Assembly: GCF_000165485.1 (NCBI RefSeq)
Contig: NC_014623.1
Coordinates: forward strand, 4,545,501-4,609,500
Origin: Stigmatella aurantiaca DW4/3-1
GTDB lineage: Bacteria > Myxococcota > Myxococcia > Myxococcales > Myxococcaceae
Reading direction: 5' to 3'
DNA: 64,000 bases
Under the pieces are notes generated by a model. It ran no database searches, was not told where the DNA came from, and saw nothing but the letters and a program-made list of their open reading frames with translations. Shown here in pieces: positions 16,651-24,992 of this stretch. The first letter of the stretch is position 1, and each line of letters opens with the position of its first letter. The position numbers and the translations under genes were made by a program.

Positions 16651-18348
16651 TTAACGGGCGCGGATGACCACTGCCTGGTAGGGCCGCAGGTGGAGTTCCT
16701 GCGTGCCCTCCAGGGACGGATAGTTGTTGCTGAGCACCTCCCCGTCGGCGAACTCGGGGGGAATCCGGTAGGTCTCGGTCTGGCCATGGAAATGGCCGGC
16801 CACGAGCAGCCGGGTGTGAGCGTCTTCGCGGATGTAACTGAAGACGGTGGGGTGCCCAGGGTCCAGGAGGGTGAAGGTGCCGTCCCGGACAACGGGTAAG
16901 GCTTTGCGCAGGGCGATGGTGTCCCGGTAGTGATGCCAGACGGAGTGGGGATCTGCCTCGGCCGCCTCGGCGTTGATGTCTGGGTAGTTGGGGTTCAGGG
17001 CGATCCAAGGCGTGCCCTCGGTGAACCCGGCGTTTGCTCCTCCGGACCAGTGCATGGGCGTGCGGGCGTTGTCCCGCCCACGGGCATACACGCCCGCGAG
17101 GACTCGCGCGTCGTCCCAGCCGTGCTCGTCTCGCAGCACCTTGTAGGCGTTGAGCGTCTCGATGTCCTTGTAGTGCGAGATGCTCTCGAAGGACACGTTG
17201 GTCATGCCAAGTTCCTGGCCTTGGTAGATGTAAGGCGTTCCCTGCATGAACAGCAGCACGGTGCAGAGCATCTTGGCGCTCTCCACGCGGTACTCCCGAT
17301 CATTGCCGAAGCGGGAGACGGCGCGCGGCTGATCGTGGTTGTCCCAGTACAGGCTGTTCCATCCGCGGCCGTGCAATTCCGTCTGCCAGCGCGCCAGCAC
17401 GTGCTTGATGTCCGGCAGGCGCAGCGGAGGGTTGCTCCATTTGCCGCGCTCGGCGGTTTCATCTCCGAGGAACACGTGCTCGAAGTGGAAGACCATGTTC
17501 AGCTCGCCACGCTCCGCGCCGCAGTACAGCGAGCCCTCGGCGGGCGTCACGCCGGGCGTCTCGCCCACCGTCATCACGTCATAGTGGGCGAGCACCTCGC
17601 GGTGCATCTCCTGGAGGAACTCGTGAATGCGCGGACCATTGAGGAAGTGTGGCTGGCCCTCGGTGAGGGTTGTTCCGGGAATGGGCCGGCCCTCGGGGTA
17701 GTGAGAGGGTTTGCTGAGCATGTTGATGGTGTCCATGCGCCACCCATCCACGCCTTTGTCGAGCCAGAAGCGCATCATGTCATACACCTCGCGCCGCACC
17801 GTGGGGTTCTCCCAGTTCAGGTCGGGCTGCTTGCGGCTGAAGAGGTGCAGGTAGAACTCTCCGCTTCGCTCGTCCTTTTCCCACACGGAGCCGCTGAAGA
17901 ACGACTGCCAGCGGGTGGGGGGCTGGCCGTTCTGGGCTTTCTTCCAGATGTAGTAATCGCGCTTGCTGGACTCCGGGCTCGCCCGGGACTCGATGAACCA
18001 GGGGTGCTCGTCGCTGGTGTGGTTCACGACGAGATCGAGCATGATCTTCAGGCCGCGTGCATGGGCTTCGCGGAGGAGTTCCTCGAAGTCGGCCATGGTG
18101 CCGAACTCGGGCATGATGGCGCGGTAGTCGGAGATGTCGTAGCCGTTGTCGTCATTGGGAGAGGCGTAGATCGGCGAGAGCCAGAGGACGTCCACGCCGA
18201 GGCGCTTGAGGTAATCGAGCCGCCGGAGGATGCCGCGCAGGTCGCCGATTCCATCGCCGTTGCTGTCCTGAAAGCTGCGGGGATAGATCTGGTAGACGAC
18301 GGCGTCCTTCCACCAGGGGATGTGAGGGGGGGCGTCGGAACGGGACAT
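16651..18348 (-). CDS. GH13 alpha-glucosidase / oligo-1,6-glucosidase
   Basis: 565 residues. Typical GH13 regions in order: DLVVNH (region I), GWRMDTIN with nucleophile Asp206 (II), VGETPG with acid/base Glu263 (III) and WDNHDQPR with Asp339 (IV). The opening WWKDAVVYQIYPRSFQDSNG and the LNAYKVLRDEHGW region place it with cytoplasmic oligo-1,6-glucosidases and alpha-glucosidases (GH13 subfamily 31-like). It should release glucose from isomaltose- or maltose-type oligomers. No signal peptide is present. ATG 18348 is chosen because GGAGACG lies seven bases upstream; the 13 codons before it look random. It lies 52 bases after a small secreted-protein gene on the same strand. Confidence 0.9.
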   Translation of the reverse strand: MSRSDAPPHIPWWKDAVVYQIYPRSFQDSNGDGIGDLRGILRRLDYLKRLGVDVLWLSPIYASPNDDNGYDISDYRAIMPEFGTMADFEELLREAHARGLKIMLDLVVNHTSDEHPWFIESRASPESSKRDYYIWKKAQNGQPPTRWQSFFSGSVWEKDERSGEFYLHLFSRKQPDLNWENPTVRREVYDMMRFWLDKGVDGWRMDTINMLSKPSHYPEGRPIPGTTLTEGQPHFLNGPRIHEFLQEMHREVLAHYDVMTVGETPGVTPAEGSLYCGAERGELNMVFHFEHVFLGDETAERGKWSNPPLRLPDIKHVLARWQTELHGRGWNSLYWDNHDQPRAVSRFGNDREYRVESAKMLCTVLLFMQGTPYIYQGQELGMTNVSFESISHYKDIETLNAYKVLRDEHGWDDARVLAGVYARGRDNARTPMHWSGGANAGFTEGTPWIALNPNYPDINAEAAEADPHSVWHHYRDTIALRKALPVVRDGTFTLLDPGHPTVFSYIREDAHTRLLVAGHFHGQTETYRIPPEFADGEVLSNNYPSLEGTQELHLRPYQAVVIRAR

Positions 18349-18400
18349 GGTCGTCTCCTGGAGAGAAGGGTCAGTCTCTTGCAACAAGGGTACGAAGGGG

Positions 18401-19093
18401 TCAGAAGCGGCCGGTCAGCCCTCCCAGGAGGCCGCCTCCCGGCGTGAGTCCCAGCAGCGGGAGCATCTGAATGTTCGTGCTGGCGCGCTGAGGAGATGCC
18501 GGAGTGGGCTCCCAGAGGGCGCCGGAGATTTCATAGCCGAGGATCGCCCCCAGGGCACTGAGGGGAGCAATCAGCACAATCACTCCGTAGCCCGCGATGT
18601 CCTGGAACGCGATGCTGGCGCCAGCGCCCACGAAACCTCCCAGCAGCGTGGGCAGAAAGCTTCCCCTTCCATCCAGGAGGTTGCCGACCCCGTACACCGC
18701 CAGGGAGGACAAGGACCCCGCCGCGAGGAGCGTGGGAATGCCATAGGCATACAACGTGTCGTCACCACACACGTGATCGAACAGATCGCAATCATTGATC
18801 TGAGAGCCCACGAGGAATCCCAGGAACGTGCCACCCGCCGCCGCCAAGGTGCCTGCCAGGGAACCCAGCAGGACGCGCGGTACGATCAGGTACGGTCTGT
18901 CAGGGCGCTCATCCTCCAGATCGCGTGGGATGATCTCCCCAGCAGGGGGAGGTGTCTGGGCTGCCGGTGGAGAGGTGACGAGGGGAGGGGGCGAGGGCTC
19001 GGGCAATGCCATCGGTGCATCCGCCGTTTGAGCGCGTCCCATGGCGGGCAGCGACAGGAGGATGCAGAGGACGAGGCGGGGCAGAAGGTCCAT
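18401..19093 (-). CDS. Secreted or membrane protein of unknown function
   Basis: 230 residues with a signal peptide (MDLLPRLVLCILLSLPAMGRAQ) and a Pro-rich stretch to residue 55. The rest contains Gly/Ala-rich hydrophobic segments (about 73-95, 115-135, 147-165, 170-187) and a CDLFDHVC pair of cysteines that might form a disulphide. It may be an envelope protein with glycine-zipper helices. I do not recognise the family. It shares strand with the glucosidase gene and may be cotranscribed with it. Confidence 0.6.
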   Translation of the reverse strand: MDLLPRLVLCILLSLPAMGRAQTADAPMALPEPSPPPLVTSPPAAQTPPPAGEIIPRDLEDERPDRPYLIVPRVLLGSLAGTLAAAGGTFLGFLVGSQINDCDLFDHVCGDDTLYAYGIPTLLAAGSLSSLAVYGVGNLLDGRGSFLPTLLGGFVGAGASIAFQDIAGYGVIVLIAPLSALGAILGYEISGALWEPTPASPQRASTNIQMLPLLGLTPGGGLLGGLTGRF

Positions 19094-19256
19094 TCCCGGA
19101 GTCTACCCTGCCTGTGCTCAGAGGACGTCGACACGTTTTCGACTGCTCGTCTTGAAAGGGGGATGGCTTCCCTGGGGGAGATTCGCTAAAGCCCGCCGCG
19201 GAGCGAACACGGACATGCCGGGCTTGAATGCCCAGGCTCAGAGAGAGGGACGCATC

Positions 19257-19748
19257 ATGTCGGATCGGTTTGGAAGGGTGGCCGTCGCCGTGGCCATGCT
19301 GATGAGCCAGGCGGGGTGCTACCACACGAGCATCGTCACGGATCGCACGCCCGAGAGCCGCTCGTACTCGGACCGGCAGTGGTTCACCATCGCGGGGCTG
19401 GTGCCCCTCTCGTCGCCCGCGGGACGCGAGTGCCGCGATGGCCTGGCCCGGGCGGAGAGCGAGATGAGCGGCGCGGACTGGCTCATCAACATCGGTCTGG
19501 GGGTGGTGGGAGCCGTGGCGGGCGCGGCGATATGCCGCGACGAGTCCAATTCGCGGCAGACCTCCTGCGCGACGAGCGGCGCGGCCGTCATGTCCTTCCT
19601 GCTCGGCTCGCGCACGGTGGAGTACTCCTGTGCCAGGGGCTCCGGCGAGGACTCCGCGCCGCAAGGCTACGCGCCGTCTTCTCCGCAGAGTTCCGCGCCG
19701 CCTCCCGTGGCGGCACCGCAGTCCGAGCCAGCGCCCTCCAGTCCGTGA
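19257..19748 (+). CDS. Bor/Iss-like lipoprotein
   Basis: 163 residues. The N-terminal hydrophobic stretch ends in SQAGC, a lipobox with Cys20, so the protein is probably lipid-anchored. YHTSIVTDR, a WFTIAGLVPLSSPAGREC core and a hydrophobic Gly-rich segment followed by a final Cys pattern resemble the Bor family of outer-membrane lipoproteins (first seen in phage lambda, involved in serum resistance in enterics). The C-terminal 35 residues are Ser/Pro/Ala-rich. ATG 19257 is chosen for the GAGGGA upstream and the lipobox. The resemblance to Bor is moderate and the role here is unknown. Confidence 0.6.
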   Translation: MSDRFGRVAVAVAMLMSQAGCYHTSIVTDRTPESRSYSDRQWFTIAGLVPLSSPAGRECRDGLARAESEMSGADWLINIGLGVVGAVAGAAICRDESNSRQTSCATSGAAVMSFLLGSRTVEYSCARGSGEDSAPQGYAPSSPQSSAPPPVAAPQSEPAPSSP

Positions 19749-19791
19749 GGCCGCTGAGCCCGCCGGGCATACGCTCCCCATGGCCGGGGAA

Positions 19792-20124
19792 CTACCTGCG
19801 AGGGGCCAGCACGATGATGGCCATGCCGGCCAGCGCCACCAGGGCGCCTGCCAGGTCCCAGGCGCTGGGCCGCTCACCCTCCACCCCCCACAGCCACGCC
19901 AGCGCCACCGCGATGTAAACGCCGCCGTAGGCGGCATAGGTGCGCGCGGCCCCCGTGGGGTGGAGCGTCAGAAGCCACGCGAAGGCGGCAAGGCTTGCGG
20001 CCGCTGGCAGGAGGAGGAGCGGCGACTTGCCCTCGCGGAGCCAGAGGTAGGGCAGGTAACAGCCCACCACTTCCGCCACTGCCGTCAGCACGAAGAGGCC
20101 CAGGGCGCGCAGGAGGACGAACAT
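19792..20124 (-). CDS. ynfA: YnfA/UPF0060 family membrane protein
   Basis: 110 residues with four hydrophobic helices. The conserved family features [32 protein letters not shown] and WLWGVEG are all present. YnfA proteins are small-multidrug-resistance-like inner-membrane proteins, and efflux has been proposed for some. ATG 20124 gives the family's usual length; a GTG six codons earlier (20142) is an alternative. It stands alone and is transcribed away from the esterase gene. A long dyad lies between the two starts. Confidence 0.88.
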   Translation of the reverse strand: MFVLLRALGLFVLTAVAEVVGCYLPYLWLREGKSPLLLLPAAASLAAFAWLLTLHPTGAARTYAAYGGVYIAVALAWLWGVEGERPSAWDLAGALVALAGMAIIVLAPRR

Positions 20125-20186
20125 GACGCCATTCCGTCCCACGTTGCGGGCTGCCTCTGCAAGGGAACCTTCACCTTGATCGGTAT

Positions 20187-20221
20187 TTCAGGCTAAAACG
20201 TGTTAAACTGTTTTACCTGAA
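20187..20221. promoter_or_regulatory. Long dyad between ynfA and the esterase gene
   Basis: TTCAGG-C-TAAAAC (20187-20199) and GTTTTA-CCTGAA (20210-20221) are inverted repeats of 12 bp differing by one extra C, around a 10-base AT-rich centre. The region is much richer in A+T than its surroundings and lies 40 bases before the chosen esterase start. It is a good candidate for a repressor operator or promoter-embedded dyad. Confidence 0.5.
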
Positions 20222-20260
20222 GAAGCTGACCCGATGAAGACAGGAATGGAGGCCAGGGTG

Positions 20261-22219
20261 ATGACGAAACAAGTCAGGCTGAGAGGGCTCGTAACCGCGC
20301 TCACGGTGGTCTGTGTGTTGCTGATGTCAGGGATGATGGGCAGCCCGATGGCGGCCGCGGCCACGGGAGATGGTTCTGCCTCGGATGCGAACATCTTGTA
20401 CGTGGGCAGGTGGGACAAGACGGATGCGTCTGTCTATCGGAGCTACTGGCCGGGGGCCTATTTCCGGGTCAACTTCACTGGCACGACAGTACAACTCCGT
20501 CTGGCCGGAGCCGCCAACCTCTACGTCAGCATCGACGGACGAGGGGATGTCTATTACCCGGGGGCCAGTGGAACCATCAACCTGACCCCGGCACCGCTGG
20601 CTGCTGGAGTTCACACCCTTCGAGTTGCTTCACGCTCCGAGTCGGATGTCTTGCAATTCCAGGGACTGATCTTGAGCAGTGGCGCCACCACCCAAGCACC
20701 CGCTGTCCGGAGCAAGCGGCTCGAGTTCATCGGAGACTCGATCACCGCGGGTTGCTGTGCCCTGAGCCAAGGCGCCTTGCACGACTACGCCTGGTTGGTG
20801 GGTGAGGCCTTGAACGCGGACCATACCCAGATCGCCTATTCCGGCATCTGTCTCCAAGACGGCGTGGCTTGCTTCGCGCCGAACAACATCGGAATGAGCA
20901 ATCAGTATTTCAAGCTGCAGACCGTGCAGTATCCGTCCTCTCCGATGTGGGATTTCACCCGCTATCAGGCCGATGCGGTGGTCATCAACCTGGGGACCAA
21001 CGACAACACCCGGGGCATCTCCGACGCCGCCCTCCAGAGCACGTACACCACCTTCTTGCAAAACGTCCGGGCCCAGCACCCGAACGCCGTCATCTTCGCG
21101 CTGAGGACCTTCGGTGGATTCAAGGTGGCCCCCACACTGGCCGCCGTGAACGCGAGGATCTCCGCGGGGGACACGAAGCTGTACTACGTGGACACCAGTG
21201 GGTGGGTGACGCCAGGGACCTCGGATTTCAGCGATGACCTGCATCCTTCGGAGAGCGGGCACGTGAAGATCGCCAAGCTCCTGGCGCCTTTCATCGCCAA
21301 GACGGCGCGGTGGGAGGCTCCGTTCAGCGATGATTTCAACGACGGCAACGCGAATGGTTGGAGTGTTTACGGGGGAAGCTGGGCCGTGTCCGGCAATCAG
21401 CTGACCGTCGCGGCCCATCCTGGCGCGAAGGCGATTCCCGTGGGCGTGCTCTTCTCGAATGGCACGCTCGATGCCGACATCACGATTGGAACTGCTGGAA
21501 ATGCGGGACTGATGTTCCGTGCCAGCCGCTTGGAGACCGGGACGGATGCCTACCAGGGGTATTTTGCTGGTTTCGAGCAAGGCCAGGTGTTCCTGGGCAA
21601 GGCGGACAACAACTGGACGACGATCGCGTCGGCGGCGGCGGCCCTCGCCGCCAATACGGCCCACCATGTCCGGGTGGTGGCCGTGGGGTCCACCCTCCGT
21701 GTCTACGTGGATGACATGGTCACGCCGAGGATCACCGTGACGGACACGTCGTATGCGTCTGGGACGATCGGCGTCAGGACTTACCAGGCGGCCGCGCGGT
21801 TCGACAACGTAACGGCCCGGGCCTTTTCACGGTTCGAGGCTTCACTGCGAGGCTACTTCCTCCGGCATCAGAACGGCCGGGGCCGGATCGACCAATTCCT
21901 GTCTCCGGCCGAGGACGCGGAGTGGCGAATCGTCCCGGGATTGGCGAATGCCTCCGCGCTCTCCCTGGAGTCCGTTGCATTCCCTGGCTACTTCTTGAGG
22001 CATGCCAACGGGGAACTCTGGCTGGCCCAGAACGATGGCTCCGCTTTGTTCAAGGCGGATGCCACGTGGTGGCGTCGGCCGGGGCAAGCCAACGCCAGTC
22101 TGAGTTCATTCGAATCCTTCAACTTCCCAGGTAGCTACATCCGGCACCGCAACAGCTTGCTGTACAGCGAGCCCCTCTCCACGGACCTGGACCGGAGTGA
22201 CGCGACCTTCCGGGAGTGA
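20261..22219 (+). CDS. Secreted SGNH/CE2-like esterase with C-terminal binding modules
   Basis: 652 residues. A signal peptide ends near residue 34 (PMAAAATG). Residues 40-145 look like the jelly-roll domain that precedes CE2 carbohydrate esterases. The SGNH catalytic domain has Ser160 in EFIGDSITAG, Asn247 in LGTNDN and Asp325/His328 in DDLHPS. Residues 350-520 resemble a concanavalin-like (DUF1080-type) domain (FSDDFNDGNANGW). The end has two AbfB/CBM42-like repeats (RGYFLRHQNGR, PGYFLRHANGE, PGSYIRHRN). It probably deacetylates plant or microbial polysaccharide outside the cell. ATG 20261 has GGAGG eight bases upstream; ATG 20234 is an in-frame alternative. Confidence 0.85.
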   Translation: MTKQVRLRGLVTALTVVCVLLMSGMMGSPMAAAATGDGSASDANILYVGRWDKTDASVYRSYWPGAYFRVNFTGTTVQLRLAGAANLYVSIDGRGDVYYPGASGTINLTPAPLAAGVHTLRVASRSESDVLQFQGLILSSGATTQAPAVRSKRLEFIGDSITAGCCALSQGALHDYAWLVGEALNADHTQIAYSGICLQDGVACFAPNNIGMSNQYFKLQTVQYPSSPMWDFTRYQADAVVINLGTNDNTRGISDAALQSTYTTFLQNVRAQHPNAVIFALRTFGGFKVAPTLAAVNARISAGDTKLYYVDTSGWVTPGTSDFSDDLHPSESGHVKIAKLLAPFIAKTARWEAPFSDDFNDGNANGWSVYGGSWAVSGNQLTVAAHPGAKAIPVGVLFSNGTLDADITIGTAGNAGLMFRASRLETGTDAYQGYFAGFEQGQVFLGKADNNWTTIASAAAALAANTAHHVRVVAVGSTLRVYVDDMVTPRITVTDTSYASGTIGVRTYQAAARFDNVTARAFSRFEASLRGYFLRHQNGRGRIDQFLSPAEDAEWRIVPGLANASALSLESVAFPGYFLRHANGELWLAQNDGSALFKADATWWRRPGQANASLSSFESFNFPGSYIRHRNSLLYSEPLSTDLDRSDATFRE

Positions 22220-23184
22220 CGCGAAGGCCGTGGGGGCTGGGCTTCTAGCAGGGGCTTATGAAAAGCCGTAGGCTCGCGCGGAGTGTTCATGAGGTTTGAG
22301 GTTCCGGAAGATTTCTGGGAGGGAGCCACGCGTTGGTCCGCTCCCCCCCAAGGGCATCCCGGTTCGAACTCTGAATACCCGAGGCTCAAGTGCCTCAAGC
22401 GTCCAAGGAACAGGCGCGCCAGCGTTGATGGGCTGAGGCGTCGAGTGCTTCTGGCTGCGTCATCCAGGAGAAGAGAGGGAGAGTCTCCCAATCGGGGCAA
22501 GCTCAATCCACCTCAAACTGCTGAAGCTCGCCGCCATCGTCCGCGTGAGCGTCCGCCGCGTCGTCCTCTCGCTGAGCACTGCGGCCCCCGTGCGCGACGC
22601 ACATCGCCCAGCAACTGCTCACCGTACCCGCCGCCTCCTCCTGACGTCCGCTGCTCTTTGACAACCTCGTGCGGGCCCCCACTCCGGTCGGAGAGGGCCG
22701 AGCCTTGCCTGTTGCCGACATCACAACCACCCCAAGCCATCGCGCGGCGCCTCCGCTGGGCTACGCTGCGGAGGAGGCCCGCTGGGACGACAACCCCGGT
22801 AGGTGGGCGCAGTGGGAGTTCGAGTTGCTGAGGCAAGCAGCGCGCGCGGTGGATCGTCCCGGACAGTGGGCACTCTGTGCGCTGCACGCCCTGGCCGCCA
22901 AGGACGCGCAGTCGCTGCGCCGGGAACTGCCTGCCCTGCTCCAAGCCAGCGATGAGCACCTGCTGGCCCGCCTTCCACTCCCGCAGGAGCCCGGGGAATC
23001 CTCAGGCCCCCACCCTGCGCAGATACCGCCCCCTCTGACGCTCCCCCGGAGCAAGAGAACGTCCCGGAGAGGCTGTCGGAGCAGAAGGGTCCCCACCTGT
23101 CTGCTTGCCCTACAGGTTCGAGCCAACGGACGCCCACGGGCGGCTCACCACCCGAGGCGCTCTCGGCTGACCCACGCATTCCGC
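22220..23184. other. Decayed stretch with no intact gene
   Basis: About 960 bases without a gene I can defend. Frame fragments are visible on the plus strand: an opening MRFEVPEDFWEG at about 22289, loosely like the start of IS5-type transposases but soon losing sense, and a stretch at about 22770-22985 (RWDDNPGRWAQWEFELLRQA and following) that reads like protein but has no credible start and runs into low-complexity Arg/Pro sequence. The region ends at an IS-like terminal repeat (23185). It is best read as the remains of one or more insertions. Confidence 0.5.
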
Positions 23185-23206
23185 ATTTTTGTTAGGAGTT
23201 CTGAGT
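23185..23206 (+). repeat. IS-like terminal repeat remnant
   Basis: TTTTTGTTAGGAGTTCTGA at this place shares TTTTGTTAGG and the spaced G-TCT-A pattern with the right inverted repeat of the IS remnant at 3711-3735. It lies immediately before the point where the choice-of-anchor A gene resumes, consistent with an IS end marking the break. Confidence 0.5.
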
Positions 23207-23595
23207 CTTGGGGAGGCATCATGCTGCGCGGCACAGCCTCTGGCGTGAACGTTTTCAAAGTGCCTGCGAGCGCTTTTGCCAGTGCCAAGGTGCTGTCCAT
23301 TGAGGCTCCAGCGGGCTCCTTGGCGGTCATCAACATCCAAGGGATCGCTGCCTCATTCAGTGGCTTCGGCCACTCGTTCAGCGGCGGTATCGATCAGCAC
23401 GGTGTGCTCTTCAACTTCGTGGATGCCTCTTCGATCAGCGCCGAGGGCTACGGTTTCTGGGGCACGGTGCTCGCCCCCTTGGCCCATGTGAGCTTCAGCA
23501 ACGGGAGCTTCGATGGTGGCTTCTATGCTCGCTCGCTGACAGGCAATGCCGAGGGCCATCTCAACGTGCTGCACGATCGCGACATCTGCCCGTAG
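23206..23595 (+). pseudogene. Choice-of-anchor A domain protein, 5'-truncated
   Basis: The frame from SWGGI through NVFKVPASAFA, APAGSLAVINIQG, LFNFVDASSISAEGYGFWGTVLAPLAHVSF (quoted in part) and NGSFDGGFYARSLTGNAEGH to the stop matches the C-terminal half of the choice-of-anchor A domain, a beta-rich domain of secreted and surface proteins. The N-terminal half and any signal peptide are missing. The homology starts within a few bases of an IS-like end, so an insertion probably cut the gene. An ATG at 23221 with GGGGAGG before it could still give 124 residues, but without export signals the product is unlikely to function. Confidence 0.7.
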
Positions 23596-23621
23596 CGGCT
23601 TCCCGCTTGGGCGGAAGAGTG

Positions 23622-23659
23622 GACAGGCGCATGGGCGCGGGGGGGCTCAGGCGCCTGTC
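23622..23659. terminator. Hairpin between convergent genes
   Basis: GACAGGCGC (23622-23630) and GCGCCTGTC (23651-23659) form a perfect 9-bp stem around a 20-base G-rich loop, between the truncated anchor gene and the convergent HD-domain gene. No long T run follows on either side. It is a plausible shared terminator. Confidence 0.4.
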
Positions 23660-23671
23660 TACACAAAGAAT

Positions 23672-24988
23672 TTAAACGCCAGACAGCGACACGTTCTGCT
23701 GGCGCTTGGAGAGCACCTTCACCGGTTGGATGGCCATCACGCGCATGAAGACTTGCAGCAGCTCTGGGTCGAACTTGCTGCGCAGCTCCGTCCACATCAG
23801 CATCAGCGCCACGTCCGGGCCGTAGGCATCCCGGTAGGGGCGTTTGCTCGTCAGTGCGTCGTACGCGGCACAAATGGAGATGATCTTCGCGTACACCCCC
23901 AGGTTCATCTTGGGGATGACCATCTGGATGTTGCCGTGCGAGTCCCTCACCGCCGTGCCGAAGTCCGTCTTGTGCTCGAACGTCGTCACCACCCGCAGCA
24001 GGGTGGAGCGCGAGAAGCCCTTCTCCATCAGGATGTTGCGCACCGAGATGAGCGGCGCCTTCTGGAACAGCGCCTTCTCCTCCGGCGTCAGCGCCCCCTT
24101 CTTGGTCGCCAGCTCCTCCGGAATGGTGATCATCCCCGCGTCGTGGAACAGCGCGATGTAGCCCAAATCTCTCAACTGCGGCTTCGTCAGCCCCAGTTCC
24201 GCGCCGAACACGATGCTGATCAGGCAGACGTTCACCTGGTGGTAGACGAGGTAGTCCTCCTCGCGCTTCGTCGTGGTCATCCCCAGAAAGTGCGTCTTCT
24301 GGTCATAGGAGATGTCCACGAAGTCCTGCACCAGCCGCAGCGCTTTGGCCGAGTTCAGCGGCTTTCCCTCGCGCACCGACTCCATGTACTTCTGGAGGAA
24401 GAACACCGCGCGCGCGTAGATGGTCATCGCGTACTTCTTGCGGTCCACCTTCTGGTCGTCCGGATTCTCCAGCGAGTCGTCCTTGCTCAGCTTCTCGCGG
24501 AGCTTGGAGAACCGGGCCACCTTCATATTGAGCAGCTTGCGCTGCGCAAGCCCGTCTTCCTGCACCTGCTCCGTCTGCTCCTTGCTGAAGATCCAGACGA
24601 AGTTCTTCAGCTCCGGCACGGTGATGGATTTGGCCAGCGCGAAGCCGCCCACGTCCTTGGCCCGCATCTCCGTCAGCAGGTAGCGCTGGTTGTCGATGGA
24701 GTTCAGGTCCACCTTCACCAGCATGTTGTTCAGGTAGAAGGAATCCTTCACGCCCACCAGCTCCAACCGGCCCTCTTTGGAGATGATCTGGTTGATGAGA
24801 TCCTGCAATTGCAGGAGCGGCTTCTGGAAGACGGCGTTGTCCGGATCGTACATCTTCACGGACCGCACCAGCATGTAGAGCCCGCTCACCAGCCCGCGCG
24901 CCATCGCCTGGAGCTTCTCCGAGTGCGCGCGGCCGAACTCCCCGAGGTTCTCCGACTGGCCCTGGGTGATTTTCAGGTTCTCGGCCAT
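23672..24988 (-). CDS. HD-domain protein, degenerate HD-GYP type
   Basis: 438 residues. The N-terminal 200 residues are helical with LVRSVKMYDPDN and a dimerisation-like segment. The C-terminal half has an HD-GYP-like layout: His250, the HD pair in ALFHDAGM (282-283), and AYDALTSKRPYRDAYGPD near the end, all typical of HD-GYP cyclic-di-GMP phosphodiesterases. However, the HHE...GYP signature that should follow is replaced by TFEHKTDFG and the sequence around it. It may bind or hydrolyse another ligand or act as a signalling scaffold. The start at 24988 overlaps no codon of the upstream HEAT-like gene (stop 24993), with GAGGAG upstream, so the two are an operon. Confidence 0.75.
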   Translation of the reverse strand: MAENLKITQGQSENLGEFGRAHSEKLQAMARGLVSGLYMLVRSVKMYDPDNAVFQKPLLQLQDLINQIISKEGRLELVGVKDSFYLNNMLVKVDLNSIDNQRYLLTEMRAKDVGGFALAKSITVPELKNFVWIFSKEQTEQVQEDGLAQRKLLNMKVARFSKLREKLSKDDSLENPDDQKVDRKKYAMTIYARAVFFLQKYMESVREGKPLNSAKALRLVQDFVDISYDQKTHFLGMTTTKREEDYLVYHQVNVCLISIVFGAELGLTKPQLRDLGYIALFHDAGMITIPEELATKKGALTPEEKALFQKAPLISVRNILMEKGFSRSTLLRVVTTFEHKTDFGTAVRDSHGNIQMVIPKMNLGVYAKIISICAAYDALTSKRPYRDAYGPDVALMLMWTELRSKFDPELLQVFMRVMAIQPVKVLSKRQQNVSLSGV

Positions 24989-24992
24989 GACG

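Noticed and set aside
22360-22380. A tRNA-like GGTTCGAA segment in the decayed region
   Set aside because: The flanking bases cannot form a T stem, and no acceptor or anticodon arm fits.
22669-23205. Treating the whole 308-codon frame ending at 23595 as one gene
   Set aside because: The first 180 codons are low-complexity or unrelated, and the recognisable domain starts only after an IS-like end, so only the 3' part was annotated.
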